DNA of 9,985 nt from Candidatus Eiseniibacteriota bacterium (GCA_030609605.1 JAUWBY010000064.1:1-9985); one strand, 5' to 3'; positions 1 through 6,795 are shown, counted from the first letter of the stretch. The notes: generated by a model not told the origin, from the sequence alone. Numbers and translations: made by a program.

Positions 1-169
1 GAAGGTGGCCCTTTCGGATGCCGGCATCTGGCCGGGGATCAAGTGCGGATGCTACTACGACGACATGCCGAACTGCCTTCTTGTCTCGGTCACAGAAAGA
101 CACTCGCGCGAGGACATAGACTCTCTGGTGTCCGGGCTCGAAGCCATCATCGTTTCGAGGGGGACCTGA
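1..169 (+). CDS. gcvPA: Glycine dehydrogenase (decarboxylating) subunit 1, C-terminal fragment
   Basis: The 3' end of a gene that starts before the window; the coding frame begins at base 2 and stops with TGA at 167-169. The visible 55 residues end in an LLVSVTE segment followed by an acidic/basic helix containing EDIDSLVSGL. This matches the way the P-protein N-terminal subunit finishes (a 'naLLv.vTE....eeID.lv..L' pattern). The identity is strongly supported by gcvPB following at once with an ATGA overlap. With subunit 2 it forms the PLP-dependent glycine decarboxylase that releases CO2 from glycine and passes the aminomethyl group to the lipoyl H-protein in the cytoplasm. Active-site parts of this subunit lie outside the window and cannot be judged. 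Confidence 0.85.
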   Translation, partial: KVALSDAGIWPGIKCGCYYDDMPNCLLVSVTERHSREDIDSLVSGLEAIIVSRGT

Positions 170-1662
170 TGAGCGGCGCCACTGAAAGACAGGGGACCGT
201 TATCGAGCCGACCATCTTCGAACTCAGTTCACCCGGCCGAAGGGGCTACAGTTTCCCCCCGCTGGACGTGCCTCCGATCGATCCGGTTGAGGTGTTCGGT
301 GAGAGCCAGGTGCGGAGCGTTGAGCCCGACTTCCCCGAACTCACGGAGCCGGAGGTCGTGCGGCATTTCACGCGGTTGGCGGAGATGAATCACCATGTGG
401 ATCGGGGTTTCTATCCTCTCGGGTCCTGCACGATGAAGTACAACCCCAAGGTGAACGAGGATGTTGCGCTGCTGCCGGGTTTCACGCGTCTCCATCCCGA
501 GACGGACGAGGCTCACTCGCAGGGCGCGCTGGCGCTGATGTACAATCTGGCGAAGCACCTCGCGGCCATCTCGGGCATGGATGAGGTCTCGCTGCAGCCA
601 CCCGCAGGCGCGTCCGGCGAACTGGCCGGAATGCTCATCGTCAGGGCCTATCACGCTGACAGAGGGAATCCCCGGTCCAAGGTCATCGTGCCCGACTCCG
701 CCCACGGGACAAATCCTGCCAGCCTCACGCTCGCCGGCTACCAGGCGGTCGAGATCAAATCGGATAGCTCCGGGCGCGTGGATGTGGATGAACTCAGGCG
801 GATCACCGACAGCGAGACGGCTGCCATCATGATAACGAATCCGAACACGCTCGGCGTATTCGAGAGCAGGATCGCGGAGATCATCGAGATCGTGCACGGT
901 GTGGGCGGGTTGGTCTACATGGACGGCGCGAATCTGAATGCTCTACTGGGAATCGTCCGGCCGGGGGAGATCGGGTTCGACCTCATGCACTTCAATCTGC
1001 ACAAGACGTTCTCATCTCCGCACGGCGGAGGCGGTCCCGGATCAGGACCGGTAGGTGTAACAAGCAGGCTGGCCGGCTATCTGCCCTATCCGGTAATCGC
1101 GCGGGATGAAGCGAGATCCAGGGGCGTTGAATACTATCCCGACTATGAACGCCCAAAGTCGATCGGCAAGGTCCACGGCGTCTACGGCAATTTCCTTGTG
1201 ATGGTCAAAGCGTACGCGTACATTCTCACGCTTGGCCCGGCGGGGCTGAGGAGAGTCGCGGAGAACGCCCTCCTGAATGCCAACTACTTGCAGCACAAGC
1301 TCGAAGGACACTACGAGCTTCCATTCAAGGGCTACTGCCAGCATGAGTTCGTGCTCTCGGCATCCAGACAGAAGGAGAACGGCGTCAAGGCGCTCGATGT
1401 GGCGAAGCGGCTTCTGGACTTCGGCGTGCACGCGCCCACCGTCTACTTCCCTCTCATTGTCAATGAGGCGCTCATGATCGAGCCGACGGAGACCGAGAGT
1501 AAACGCTCACTCGATCATTTCATCAGCGTCATGATAGAGATCGCTCGTGAGAGCGAGTCCACCCCTGAGATTGTCACCGGCGCGCCGAGCCGGACTCCTG
1601 TCGGCAGGCTCGATGAAGTTCGGGCTTCCAAGGATCTGGACGTGAGCTGGAGGCGGGGCTGA
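169..1662 (+). CDS. gcvPB: Glycine dehydrogenase (decarboxylating) subunit 2 (P-protein, PLP-binding half)
   Basis: 497 residues, the usual size for the split P-protein subunit 2. It catalyses PLP-dependent decarboxylation of glycine in the glycine cleavage system. Family landmarks are clear: a YPLGSCTMKYNPK block near residues 85-97, SLQPPAGASGE near 140-150, HGTNPAS, ITNPNTLGVFE, and the cofactor site MDGANLNALLG followed by FNLHKTFSSPHGGGGPGSGP. The lysine in NLHK (residue 279, bases 1003-1005) is the expected Schiff-base lysine. I chose ATG 169 over an upstream in-frame start at 43. The upstream stretch reads as out-of-frame gcvPA sequence, GAGGGGG at 157-163 is a good ribosome binding site, and ATG 169 overlaps the gcvPA stop as ATGA, the usual coupled arrangement. 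No truncation or missing key residue is seen. Confidence 0.97.
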   Translation: MSGATERQGTVIEPTIFELSSPGRRGYSFPPLDVPPIDPVEVFGESQVRSVEPDFPELTEPEVVRHFTRLAEMNHHVDRGFYPLGSCTMKYNPKVNEDVALLPGFTRLHPETDEAHSQGALALMYNLAKHLAAISGMDEVSLQPPAGASGELAGMLIVRAYHADRGNPRSKVIVPDSAHGTNPASLTLAGYQAVEIKSDSSGRVDVDELRRITDSETAAIMITNPNTLGVFESRIAEIIEIVHGVGGLVYMDGANLNALLGIVRPGEIGFDLMHFNLHKTFSSPHGGGGPGSGPVGVTSRLAGYLPYPVIARDEARSRGVEYYPDYERPKSIGKVHGVYGNFLVMVKAYAYILTLGPAGLRRVAENALLNANYLQHKLEGHYELPFKGYCQHEFVLSASRQKENGVKALDVAKRLLDFGVHAPTVYFPLIVNEALMIEPTETESKRSLDHFISVMIEIARESESTPEIVTGAPSRTPVGRLDEVRASKDLDVSWRRG

Positions 1663-1664
1663 CC

Positions 1665-2135
1665 GTGGCGGAGCTCTCCTGGACGGCTTGGCCGATGCTC
1701 AGGAGTCCTGTCAGGGCGGTGGCCGGACTGGCCGTCATCGCTCTCTTGGCGTGGACTCTTCAGAGCTGGCTCGAGACCGGCTATTTCACTGTTCTTGCAG
1801 TGCTTCTGCTGTGGGGGCAGGTCGCCGGCTTCTATCTGCCGACGCACTACAGCCTCACGGATGAGAGTGTCTTCGTCAGGGGACTCGTGAGCAGAAAAGA
1901 AAAGAGCTGGAGCGAGTTCCGGAGCTTCCACAAGGATCGTGAGGGCGTGCTTCTTTCTCCCTTCGTCGGTCGCTCGAGGCTCGAACGCTTTCGCGGTGTG
2001 TCACTCCAGTTTCACGGCAACCGCGACGAGGTCATGGCTGTTGTCGAGCGGATGATTGTGAACCGCGAGGAGGACGATAGGGATGTGGTCGATGAGAGCG
2101 GCAAAGGAGGAGACGGAGAACAAGGAGCCGTCTGA
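1665..2135 (+). CDS. Small membrane protein with two N-terminal TM helices and a PH-like cytoplasmic tail
   Basis: 156 residues, starting at GTG 1665, only 2 nt after the gcvPB stop, with GGAGG at 1649-1653. Two hydrophobic helices (about residues 16-34 and 38-57) are followed by a soluble segment (about 60-132). That segment has YSLTDESVFVRG, then KSWSEFRSF, and ends in an amphipathic helix with MAVVERMI. Two helices followed by 'Y.lt...v.vr.g......w.ei..f....' resembles bacterial PH-domain (bPH/YcxB-like) membrane proteins; this is pattern recognition, not a search result. The last 25 residues are acidic, glycine-rich and probably disordered, and they overlap the next gene by 53 bp. Function is unknown. 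Its position implies co-transcription with gcvPB and the MutL-like gene. Confidence 0.75.
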   Translation: MAELSWTAWPMLRSPVRAVAGLAVIALLAWTLQSWLETGYFTVLAVLLLWGQVAGFYLPTHYSLTDESVFVRGLVSRKEKSWSEFRSFHKDREGVLLSPFVGRSRLERFRGVSLQFHGNRDEVMAVVERMIVNREEDDRDVVDESGKGGDGEQGAV

Positions 2136-2457
2136 GCTACTGGACCGGTTTGCCCGGAAGATCGTCGAGCGACGCCTCGCGACCCCGGCAATTCTGTTTC
2201 TGGAGTCCGTCAAGCCCCTGTCGTTCCTCGGAAACCAGACGATGGTCTTTTTCCAGCCCATCGTTCAGAGTATCTTCACCTTCAAGAGCTACGACGATGT
2301 CATGACGCTCCTGGAGGATCGGGAGAACGTGGAGCACCTCCTTCGACGCATAGAGGAACTCGAGGCGGAGGAGCAACAGAAGATCAGGAAAGAGAAGAGG
2401 CGGCGCAAGGAGGCGAAGCGCGCGGCCGATGAGCCAGAGGAAGGTGCCGATGAGTGA
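2083..2457 (+). CDS. Conserved-looking small protein with charged coiled-coil tail, unknown function
   Basis: 124 residues; I do not recognise a named family. The core, about residues 19-65, runs from LLDRFARKIVERR through TPAILFLESVKPLSFLGNQ to MVFFQPIVQSIF. It has a hydrophobic, conserved-looking stretch that is too polar for a standard TM helix and could lie along a membrane or bind a partner. Residues 78-118 are highly charged (EELEAEEQQKIRKEKRRRKE) and should form a helix or coiled coil. ATG 2083 is chosen because AGGAGG at 2068-2073 is 9 nt upstream; ATG 2092 is the alternative and would shorten the overlap. It overlaps the previous gene by 53 bp and the next by 8 bp, so translation of the three genes is probably coupled. 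That argues for a role with the MutL-like ATPase. Confidence 0.75.
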   Translation: MWSMRAAKEETENKEPSELLDRFARKIVERRLATPAILFLESVKPLSFLGNQTMVFFQPIVQSIFTFKSYDDVMTLLEDRENVEHLLRRIEELEAEEQQKIRKEKRRRKEAKRAADEPEEGADE

Positions 2458-4252
2458 GAACGGTAAGATCAGGGTCATAGTCGCCACCGACTGTGGGAGC
2501 ACGACCACCAAAGCGATTCTCATCAAGCTGGTCGACGGCGAGTACAGGCTTGTCGTCAGGGGAGAGGCGCCGACGACGGTCGAGGCTCCATTCGAGGATG
2601 TGACCAGAGGCGTGTTGAATGCGGTTCGGGAGGTGGAGGAGCTCTCCGGGCACGTGATTCTCGACGGAGAGACGTTCATCCATCCGAGCGATGGAGGAGA
2701 TAGAGGCGTCGATCTCTACCTGTCTACCTCGAGCGCGGGGGGTGGTCTCCAGATGATGGTGGCGGGTGTGGTGAAGAGCATGACGGCCGAAAGCGCGCAG
2801 AGAGCGGCGCTGGGCGCGGGCGCTATCGTGATGGACGTTCTGGCCTCAAACGACGGCAGACTTCCCCACGAGCAGATTGAGAGGATCAGACATCTCAGGC
2901 CCGACATGATCCTACTCTCGGGTGGCATCGACGGCGGGACCATTACGCACGTGGTCGAGCTGGGCCAGGTCATTTCCACGGCCGATCCTAAGCCGCGTCT
3001 TGGCATGGGGTACAACCTCCCGGTCATCTTCGCCGGCAATGTAGATGCACGCGGTGAGGTCGAGGACCTGCTGACGAAGAAGACCGCCCTCTCTATGGTC
3101 GACAATCTCCGTCCCGTTCTGGAGAGGGAAAACCTGGGACCCGCGAGGGAAGAGATCCACGAGCTCTTCATGGAGCACGTCATGGCGCAGGCGCCCGGGT
3201 ACAACAAGCTGATGGGCTGGACGGACGCGCCCATCATGCCGACCCCGGGAGCCGTCGGTTCGATCATGGAGACCATCGCAGAACAGAGGGGAATAGAGGT
3301 TGTCGGCGTCGACATCGGAGGGGCCACGACTGACATCTTCTCAGTCTTTCAGCACACCTTCAATCGGACCGTCTCCGCCAACCTCGGCATGAGCTATTCG
3401 GTCTCGAACGTGCTGGCTGAGGCCGGGATCGACAATGTCATGCGGTGGGTTCCGTTTGCACTCCCGGAGCTGTCCGTGCGAAACCGGATCAAGAACAAGA
3501 TGATCCGGCCGACAACGGTTCCACAGTCGCTTGAGGACCTCAAGATCGAGCAGGCCATAGCGCGAGAGGCGCTCAGGCTGGCGTTCGTCCAGCACAAGTC
3601 GTTCGCAGTGGGTTTGAAGGGCGTCCAGCAGGAGCGGACCATATCCGAGGCGTTCAGTCAGTCGGCTTCAGGTGCGACGCTGGTCAACATGATGGATCTT
3701 GATATCCTGGTCGGTTCGGGCGGCGTTCTCTCTCACGCTCCGCGGAGACAGCAGGCCGCTCTCATGATGATAGACGCGTTCCTGCCGGAGGGGATAACGC
3801 AGCTGGCGGTCGACTCCATCTTCATGATGCCGCAGCTCGGAGTCCTGGCGGCCGTTCACGAGAAGGCCGCGACCGAGGTGTTCGAGAAGGATTGTCTCAT
3901 CCATCTCGGGATGCTCGTGTCTCCCGTTGGGACTTCACAGGAAGGCAAGCCTTGTCTGAAGATCGAGGCGACGCTGCCGAACGGCACGGTGATCAACGAT
4001 GACATTCCGTTTGGTGAAATGGTCGTCTATCCGCTCGGCGTCGACGAGTCCGTGGAGGCCAAGCTCACCCCGGCGAAGGGGTTCAATCTAGGCGAGGGGG
4101 CCGGCAAGCCGCTCGAGTGCACGCTTACCGGCGGTGTGGTTGGACTCATGGTAGATACCAGAGGACGTCCCTTCGAGCTTCCGACCGACGAGCACAAGCG
4201 CGTCGAGAAGCTGGAGAAGTGGGCGAACGCTTTTGACGCCTACCCGGCGTAG
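2450..4252 (+). CDS. MutL/GlmL-family (glutamate mutase L-like) ASKHA ATPase, orphan
   Basis: 600 residues. Two nucleotide-binding motifs of the actin/Hsp70/acetate-kinase fold are visible: DCGSTTTK at residues 14-21 and GVDIGGATTD at 286-295. A GSGG turn at 422-425 fits the adenosine-contact region. The STSSAGGGLQMMVAG, GGIDGGT and FAGNVDAR blocks match the glutamate mutase L family, related to hydantoinase/oxoprolinase. Clostridial GlmL lies between the two B12-dependent glutamate mutase subunits and is thought to assist that enzyme; no mutase gene is seen here. From memory clostridial GlmL is about 460 residues, so this protein carries roughly 100-140 extra residues, probably the C-terminal part from about 500 (LPNGTVINDDIPFGE to GGVVGLMVDTRGRPFELP). 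ATG 2450 is preferred over ATG 2429 because AGGAAGG lies just upstream and the ATGAGTGA overlap couples it to the previous gene. The family call is firm; the biological role is unknown. Confidence 0.88.
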   Translation: MSENGKIRVIVATDCGSTTTKAILIKLVDGEYRLVVRGEAPTTVEAPFEDVTRGVLNAVREVEELSGHVILDGETFIHPSDGGDRGVDLYLSTSSAGGGLQMMVAGVVKSMTAESAQRAALGAGAIVMDVLASNDGRLPHEQIERIRHLRPDMILLSGGIDGGTITHVVELGQVISTADPKPRLGMGYNLPVIFAGNVDARGEVEDLLTKKTALSMVDNLRPVLERENLGPAREEIHELFMEHVMAQAPGYNKLMGWTDAPIMPTPGAVGSIMETIAEQRGIEVVGVDIGGATTDIFSVFQHTFNRTVSANLGMSYSVSNVLAEAGIDNVMRWVPFALPELSVRNRIKNKMIRPTTVPQSLEDLKIEQAIAREALRLAFVQHKSFAVGLKGVQQERTISEAFSQSASGATLVNMMDLDILVGSGGVLSHAPRRQQAALMMIDAFLPEGITQLAVDSIFMMPQLGVLAAVHEKAATEVFEKDCLIHLGMLVSPVGTSQEGKPCLKIEATLPNGTVINDDIPFGEMVVYPLGVDESVEAKLTPAKGFNLGEGAGKPLECTLTGGVVGLMVDTRGRPFELPTDEHKRVEKLEKWANAFDAYPA

Positions 4253-4288
4253 CATCGGCGATTCGCTCAGAAACGAGGAGAACAGATC

Positions 4289-5413
4289 ATGGCCCACGCA
4301 TATACGCCAGGGTTGCGAGTTGCAGAGATGACCGTACTCAGGAAGGAGCGACTCCTGCCCATCAAGGGGAAGGTGATCGTTTCCAAGGGTGATCATGTCT
4401 CGTCGGACACGATCGTGGCTCAAACTCATCTTCCCGGCAATGTGCAGCTAGTCAATGTCGCGAGCAAGTTCGGTCTCCCACCTGAGGACCTGCCCTCCGT
4501 CATGACCAAGAAGGCGGGGGATCCCATAGAGAAGGGAAAACCGATCGCCGTGACGAAGGGGTTCTTTGGTTTCTTCAAGGGGACCGTCAACTCGCCCTGC
4601 GATGGTACGCTCGAGAGTATTTCTACCATCACGGGGCAAGTTATCCTCCGTGAGCCTCCCATGCCGATCGAGGTGGACGCATATGTGGACGGGGAGGTGG
4701 TTGAGGTTTTCGAGAACGAGGGTGTGGCGATCGAGGTGAAGGGGTCGTTCATCCAGGGAATCTTCGGTGTGGGTGGGGAGAGGGCGGGGGAGATCCACAT
4801 TGCCGTCGATAGCCCCGACCAGAAGCTCGAGGCCTCCCTCCTTGATGAGTCGATGAAGGGCAAGGTCGTGATCGGCGGCTCGCACGTCGACTGGTCCGGA
4901 CTTCAGAAGGCGATGAAGATAGGGGTAAGCGGCATAGTGGTCGGTGGGTTCGATGACCCGGATCTCAAGAGACTCCTGGGAAAAGATCTCGGCGTTGCCA
5001 TAACCGGTTCCGAGGACATTGTGACAACGCTGATTCTGACTGAGGGGTTCGGCGCGATGGCAATGGCCGGAGGTACATTCGGTCTACTGAAATCGAGAGA
5101 AGGGAAAAAGGCATCGATCAACGGCGCAACCCAGATCAGGGCGGGCGTCATGCGGCCGGAGATCGTCATTCCGATGCCGGACGCTGAGCTGCCTGCCGGC
5201 GATGATGCCTCAAGTTCCGCCGGACTTGATATCGGAAGCAGCATTCGCGTCATCAGGGAGCCTCACTTCGGCAGCCTTGGCACCGTTACGGAACTTCCGA
5301 ACGAACTCTGGAAGATGGAGTCCGAATCGATGGTGCGCGTTCTCAAGGTGAAGCTCGCCGACGGGTCCGAGACCGTGCTGCCGCGCGCGAACGTGGAGAT
5401 GATCGAAGGGTAA
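4289..5413 (+). CDS. Uncharacterised protein with lipoyl/barrel-sandwich-like segments and C-terminal KOW-like motif
   Basis: 374 residues, soluble, with no signal peptide or TM helix. Residues 19-125 contain two beta-rich turns typical of barrel-sandwich hybrid folds: GKVIVSKGDHVSSDTIVAQ near 27-45, and GTVNSPCDGTLESISTITGQV near 98-118. These recall lipoyl-type or RnfC-like domains. The segment lacks the central DKA lysine motif of a modified lipoyl domain, so I do not call it lipoylated. Residues 190-295 form a mixed alpha/beta region with GVSGIVVGGF, LGVAITG and a glycine/methionine-rich EGFGAMAMAGG. The C-terminus (315-374) has IRVIREPHFGSLGTVTELP followed by LPRANVEMIEG, like a KOW motif with its trailing strand. 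GAGGAG at 4275-4280 supports ATG 4289. It follows the MutL-like gene by 36 nt, suggesting a joint operon and shared function. Function is unknown. Confidence 0.85.
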   Translation: MAHAYTPGLRVAEMTVLRKERLLPIKGKVIVSKGDHVSSDTIVAQTHLPGNVQLVNVASKFGLPPEDLPSVMTKKAGDPIEKGKPIAVTKGFFGFFKGTVNSPCDGTLESISTITGQVILREPPMPIEVDAYVDGEVVEVFENEGVAIEVKGSFIQGIFGVGGERAGEIHIAVDSPDQKLEASLLDESMKGKVVIGGSHVDWSGLQKAMKIGVSGIVVGGFDDPDLKRLLGKDLGVAITGSEDIVTTLILTEGFGAMAMAGGTFGLLKSREGKKASINGATQIRAGVMRPEIVIPMPDAELPAGDDASSSAGLDIGSSIRVIREPHFGSLGTVTELPNELWKMESESMVRVLKVKLADGSETVLPRANVEMIEG

Positions 5414-5424
5414 CAGGCTTCCGG

Positions 5425-5434
5425 ACGTCGACGT
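5425..5434. repeat. 10-bp perfect palindrome upstream of the candidate -35 box
   Basis: ACGTCGACGT reads the same on both strands and ends 9 bp before the candidate -35 element at 5444. Its position would suit an operator, but a single 10-bp palindrome in GC-rich DNA can arise by chance, and no second copy was noticed. Confidence 0.3.
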
Positions 5435-5443
5435 TCGTGGAGC

Positions 5444-5472
5444 TTGACATGCGCCGAATCGTCTGATAGCCT
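5444..5472 (+). promoter_or_regulatory. Candidate sigma70-type promoter for the FN3/membrane gene set
   Basis: A perfect TTGACA (5444-5449) is followed after 17 bp by TAGCCT (5467-5472). The latter keeps T1, A2 and T6 of the -10 consensus. It sits in the only intergenic gap above 100 bp in the window, and transcription would start near 5479. The resulting leader of about 70 nt contains the 5496-5524 hairpin and leads into the gene at 5551. The -35 is strong and the -10 weak, and the organism's own consensus is unknown. Confidence 0.5.
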
Positions 5473-5495
5473 TCTTGGCAATCGAATAGAGATCG

Positions 5496-5524
5496 CGTCG
5501 GGGGTCCTACGAGAACCCCCGACG
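5496..5524 (+). promoter_or_regulatory. Perfect 10-bp hairpin in the intergenic region or 5' leader
   Basis: CGTCGGGGGT (5496-5505) and ACCCCCGACG (5515-5524) pair perfectly across a 9-nt loop, CCTACGAGA. There is no T-run after it (TTCCGG follows), so it is not a classical intrinsic terminator. It ends 16 nt before the ribosome binding site of the gene at 5551. It could be a leader structure, a weak or factor-assisted terminator of the upstream operon, or an mRNA stabiliser. Confidence 0.6.
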
Positions 5525-5550
5525 TTCCGGAAGCATGAAAGGAGCGGTTG

Positions 5551-6795
5551 ATGCTCGGTGACAGAGGACAGTCTGGCGGCATAGGCCGAAGGGCTGGGTT
5601 CGTTGCGCTCTCCGTAGCAGTGGCGGCCCTTTTCTTATGTCCTGCTGCGGTGTCTGCGCAGGAAGAGGTGGAAACGGTCGAGCTGGAGACACTCTTGCCG
5701 GTCGCGGCACCCACGGGTCTCTCGGCCGTCGATACGCCGAATGATCGTGGTAGTTCCATCAACGTCACGTGGGAGCTGTCATCAGACGATGACGGGGACG
5801 GCGTCGTCGCCGGGTACGAGGTTTTTCGGTCCGCCCACCCGGAGACGGGTTTCGTCCTTGCAGGTGGGGTTCCCTTCGGGGTGATCGAGTACCGCGACAG
5901 CGGCGTGGACAACGGCGCGCCGACGTACTATCGTGTGGCGGCCCTCGACGCGGACGAGTCCCAGTTCTTCTCGGGGACGTTCGGTCCTGTGGAAGCCTCC
6001 ATCCAGTGGTTCAATCGGTCTCGGCTCAATGCGCTCGTGGCCGTCATCATCTTCGTTGCATCGATTCTCTACTTTGTTTCCGCTGCCAGATCGGGAAAGA
6101 GCCTGTTCATCCGGCGCCTGGCCGGGCTCGACGAGATGGACAACGCCGTCGGCCGCGCGACAGAGATGGGCAAGCCGATCCTCTTCATCTCCGGCCTCTC
6201 CTCGGTGTCCGATGTGGCGACGATCGCGGCGATCAATATCCTGGGAGAGGTCGCCAAGAAGACGGCGGAGTACAACACGAAGCTCATCGTTCCCTGCGCG
6301 GATCCGATCGTGATGGCGGTTGAGCAGGAAGTCGTCAAGGAGGCGTACGCGAAGGCCGGCCGGCCCGACGCCTACAACGAGGACGACGTCTTCTATCTGA
6401 CGCGAAGCCAGTTCGCATACGTCGCCGGTGTCAACGGGATCATGGTCCGTCAGCGCCCCGCGACGATACTCTATATGGGCATGTTCTTCGCAGAGTCACT
6501 TGTTCTTGCGGAGACGGGATCCTCGATCGGCGCCATCCAGATAGCCGGGACGGATGCCGTGACTCAGCTGCCGTTCTTCATCACGTCGTGTGACTATACG
6601 CTCATCGGAGAAGAGCTCTACGCGGCCAGCGCCTACCTCTCCAGAGAGCCTATCCTCCTGGGTGGTCTCAAGGGGCAGGACATGTTCAAGCTGATTGCCG
6701 CGGTGTTCCTTGTTGTCGGTGTGATAGCCGCGACGCTGACGGCTACCGGGGTCATAGAGAGCAATTTCATACTTCCGTTGCTTGCGACAGGCTAA
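5551..6795 (+). CDS. Signal peptide + FN3-like + TM + conserved cytoplasmic domain protein, copy 1 (DUF6754-like)
   Basis: 414 residues. In order: an N-terminal signal sequence (hydrophobic core about 17-33, likely cleaved after VSA at 36); a fibronectin type III-like domain (about 50-148) with core W74, a GYEVFRS strand and TYYRVAALD; a TM helix (about 159-178); a cytoplasmic domain (about 180-380); and a C-terminal TM helix (about 380-402). The Arg/Lys run after the first TM (RSGKSLFIRR) puts FN3 outside and the conserved domain inside. That domain is rich in distinctive blocks: AVGRATEMG, PDAYNEDD, QFAYVAGVNGIM, GTDAVTQLPFF and CDYTLIGEELYAASAYLS. I believe it corresponds to the DUF6754 family, but only from memory. 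TTG 5548 directly precedes ATG 5551; ATG is chosen, with GGAG 6 nt upstream. Copy 2 starts at 9109. Function is unknown; a membrane-anchored complex component is a reasonable guess. Confidence 0.88.
   Translation: MLGDRGQSGGIGRRAGFVALSVAVAALFLCPAAVSAQEEVETVELETLLPVAAPTGLSAVDTPNDRGSSINVTWELSSDDDGDGVVAGYEVFRSAHPETGFVLAGGVPFGVIEYRDSGVDNGAPTYYRVAALDADESQFFSGTFGPVEASIQWFNRSRLNALVAVIIFVASILYFVSAARSGKSLFIRRLAGLDEMDNAVGRATEMGKPILFISGLSSVSDVATIAAINILGEVAKKTAEYNTKLIVPCADPIVMAVEQEVVKEAYAKAGRPDAYNEDDVFYLTRSQFAYVAGVNGIMVRQRPATILYMGMFFAESLVLAETGSSIGAIQIAGTDAVTQLPFFITSCDYTLIGEELYAASAYLSREPILLGGLKGQDMFKLIAAVFLVVGVIAATLTATGVIESNFILPLLATG

Noticed and set aside
43..168. Upstream in-frame start that would extend gcvPB by 42 residues
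   Set aside because: This stretch encodes the gcvPA C-terminus in another frame, the extension is Arg/His-rich and unlike P-protein N-termini, and ATG 169 has a ribosome binding site and the typical ATGA overlap.
2716..3336. Open frame of 206 residues on the - strand inside the MutL-like gene
   Set aside because: It is fully antisense to conserved ATPase blocks, its product is a low-complexity S/P/M/T-rich shadow, and the + strand frame carries clear family motifs.
4367..4645. Functional lipoyl or biotinyl carrier domain in the 374-residue protein
   Set aside because: The turns look like a barrel-sandwich fold, but I cannot find the central modified-lysine motif (DKA or MKM) expected for attachment of lipoate or biotin.
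5496..5524. Intrinsic terminator for the upstream operon
   Set aside because: The stem is strong but no T-rich tract follows and the structure runs into the leader of the next gene, so I list it as a hairpin of uncertain role instead.
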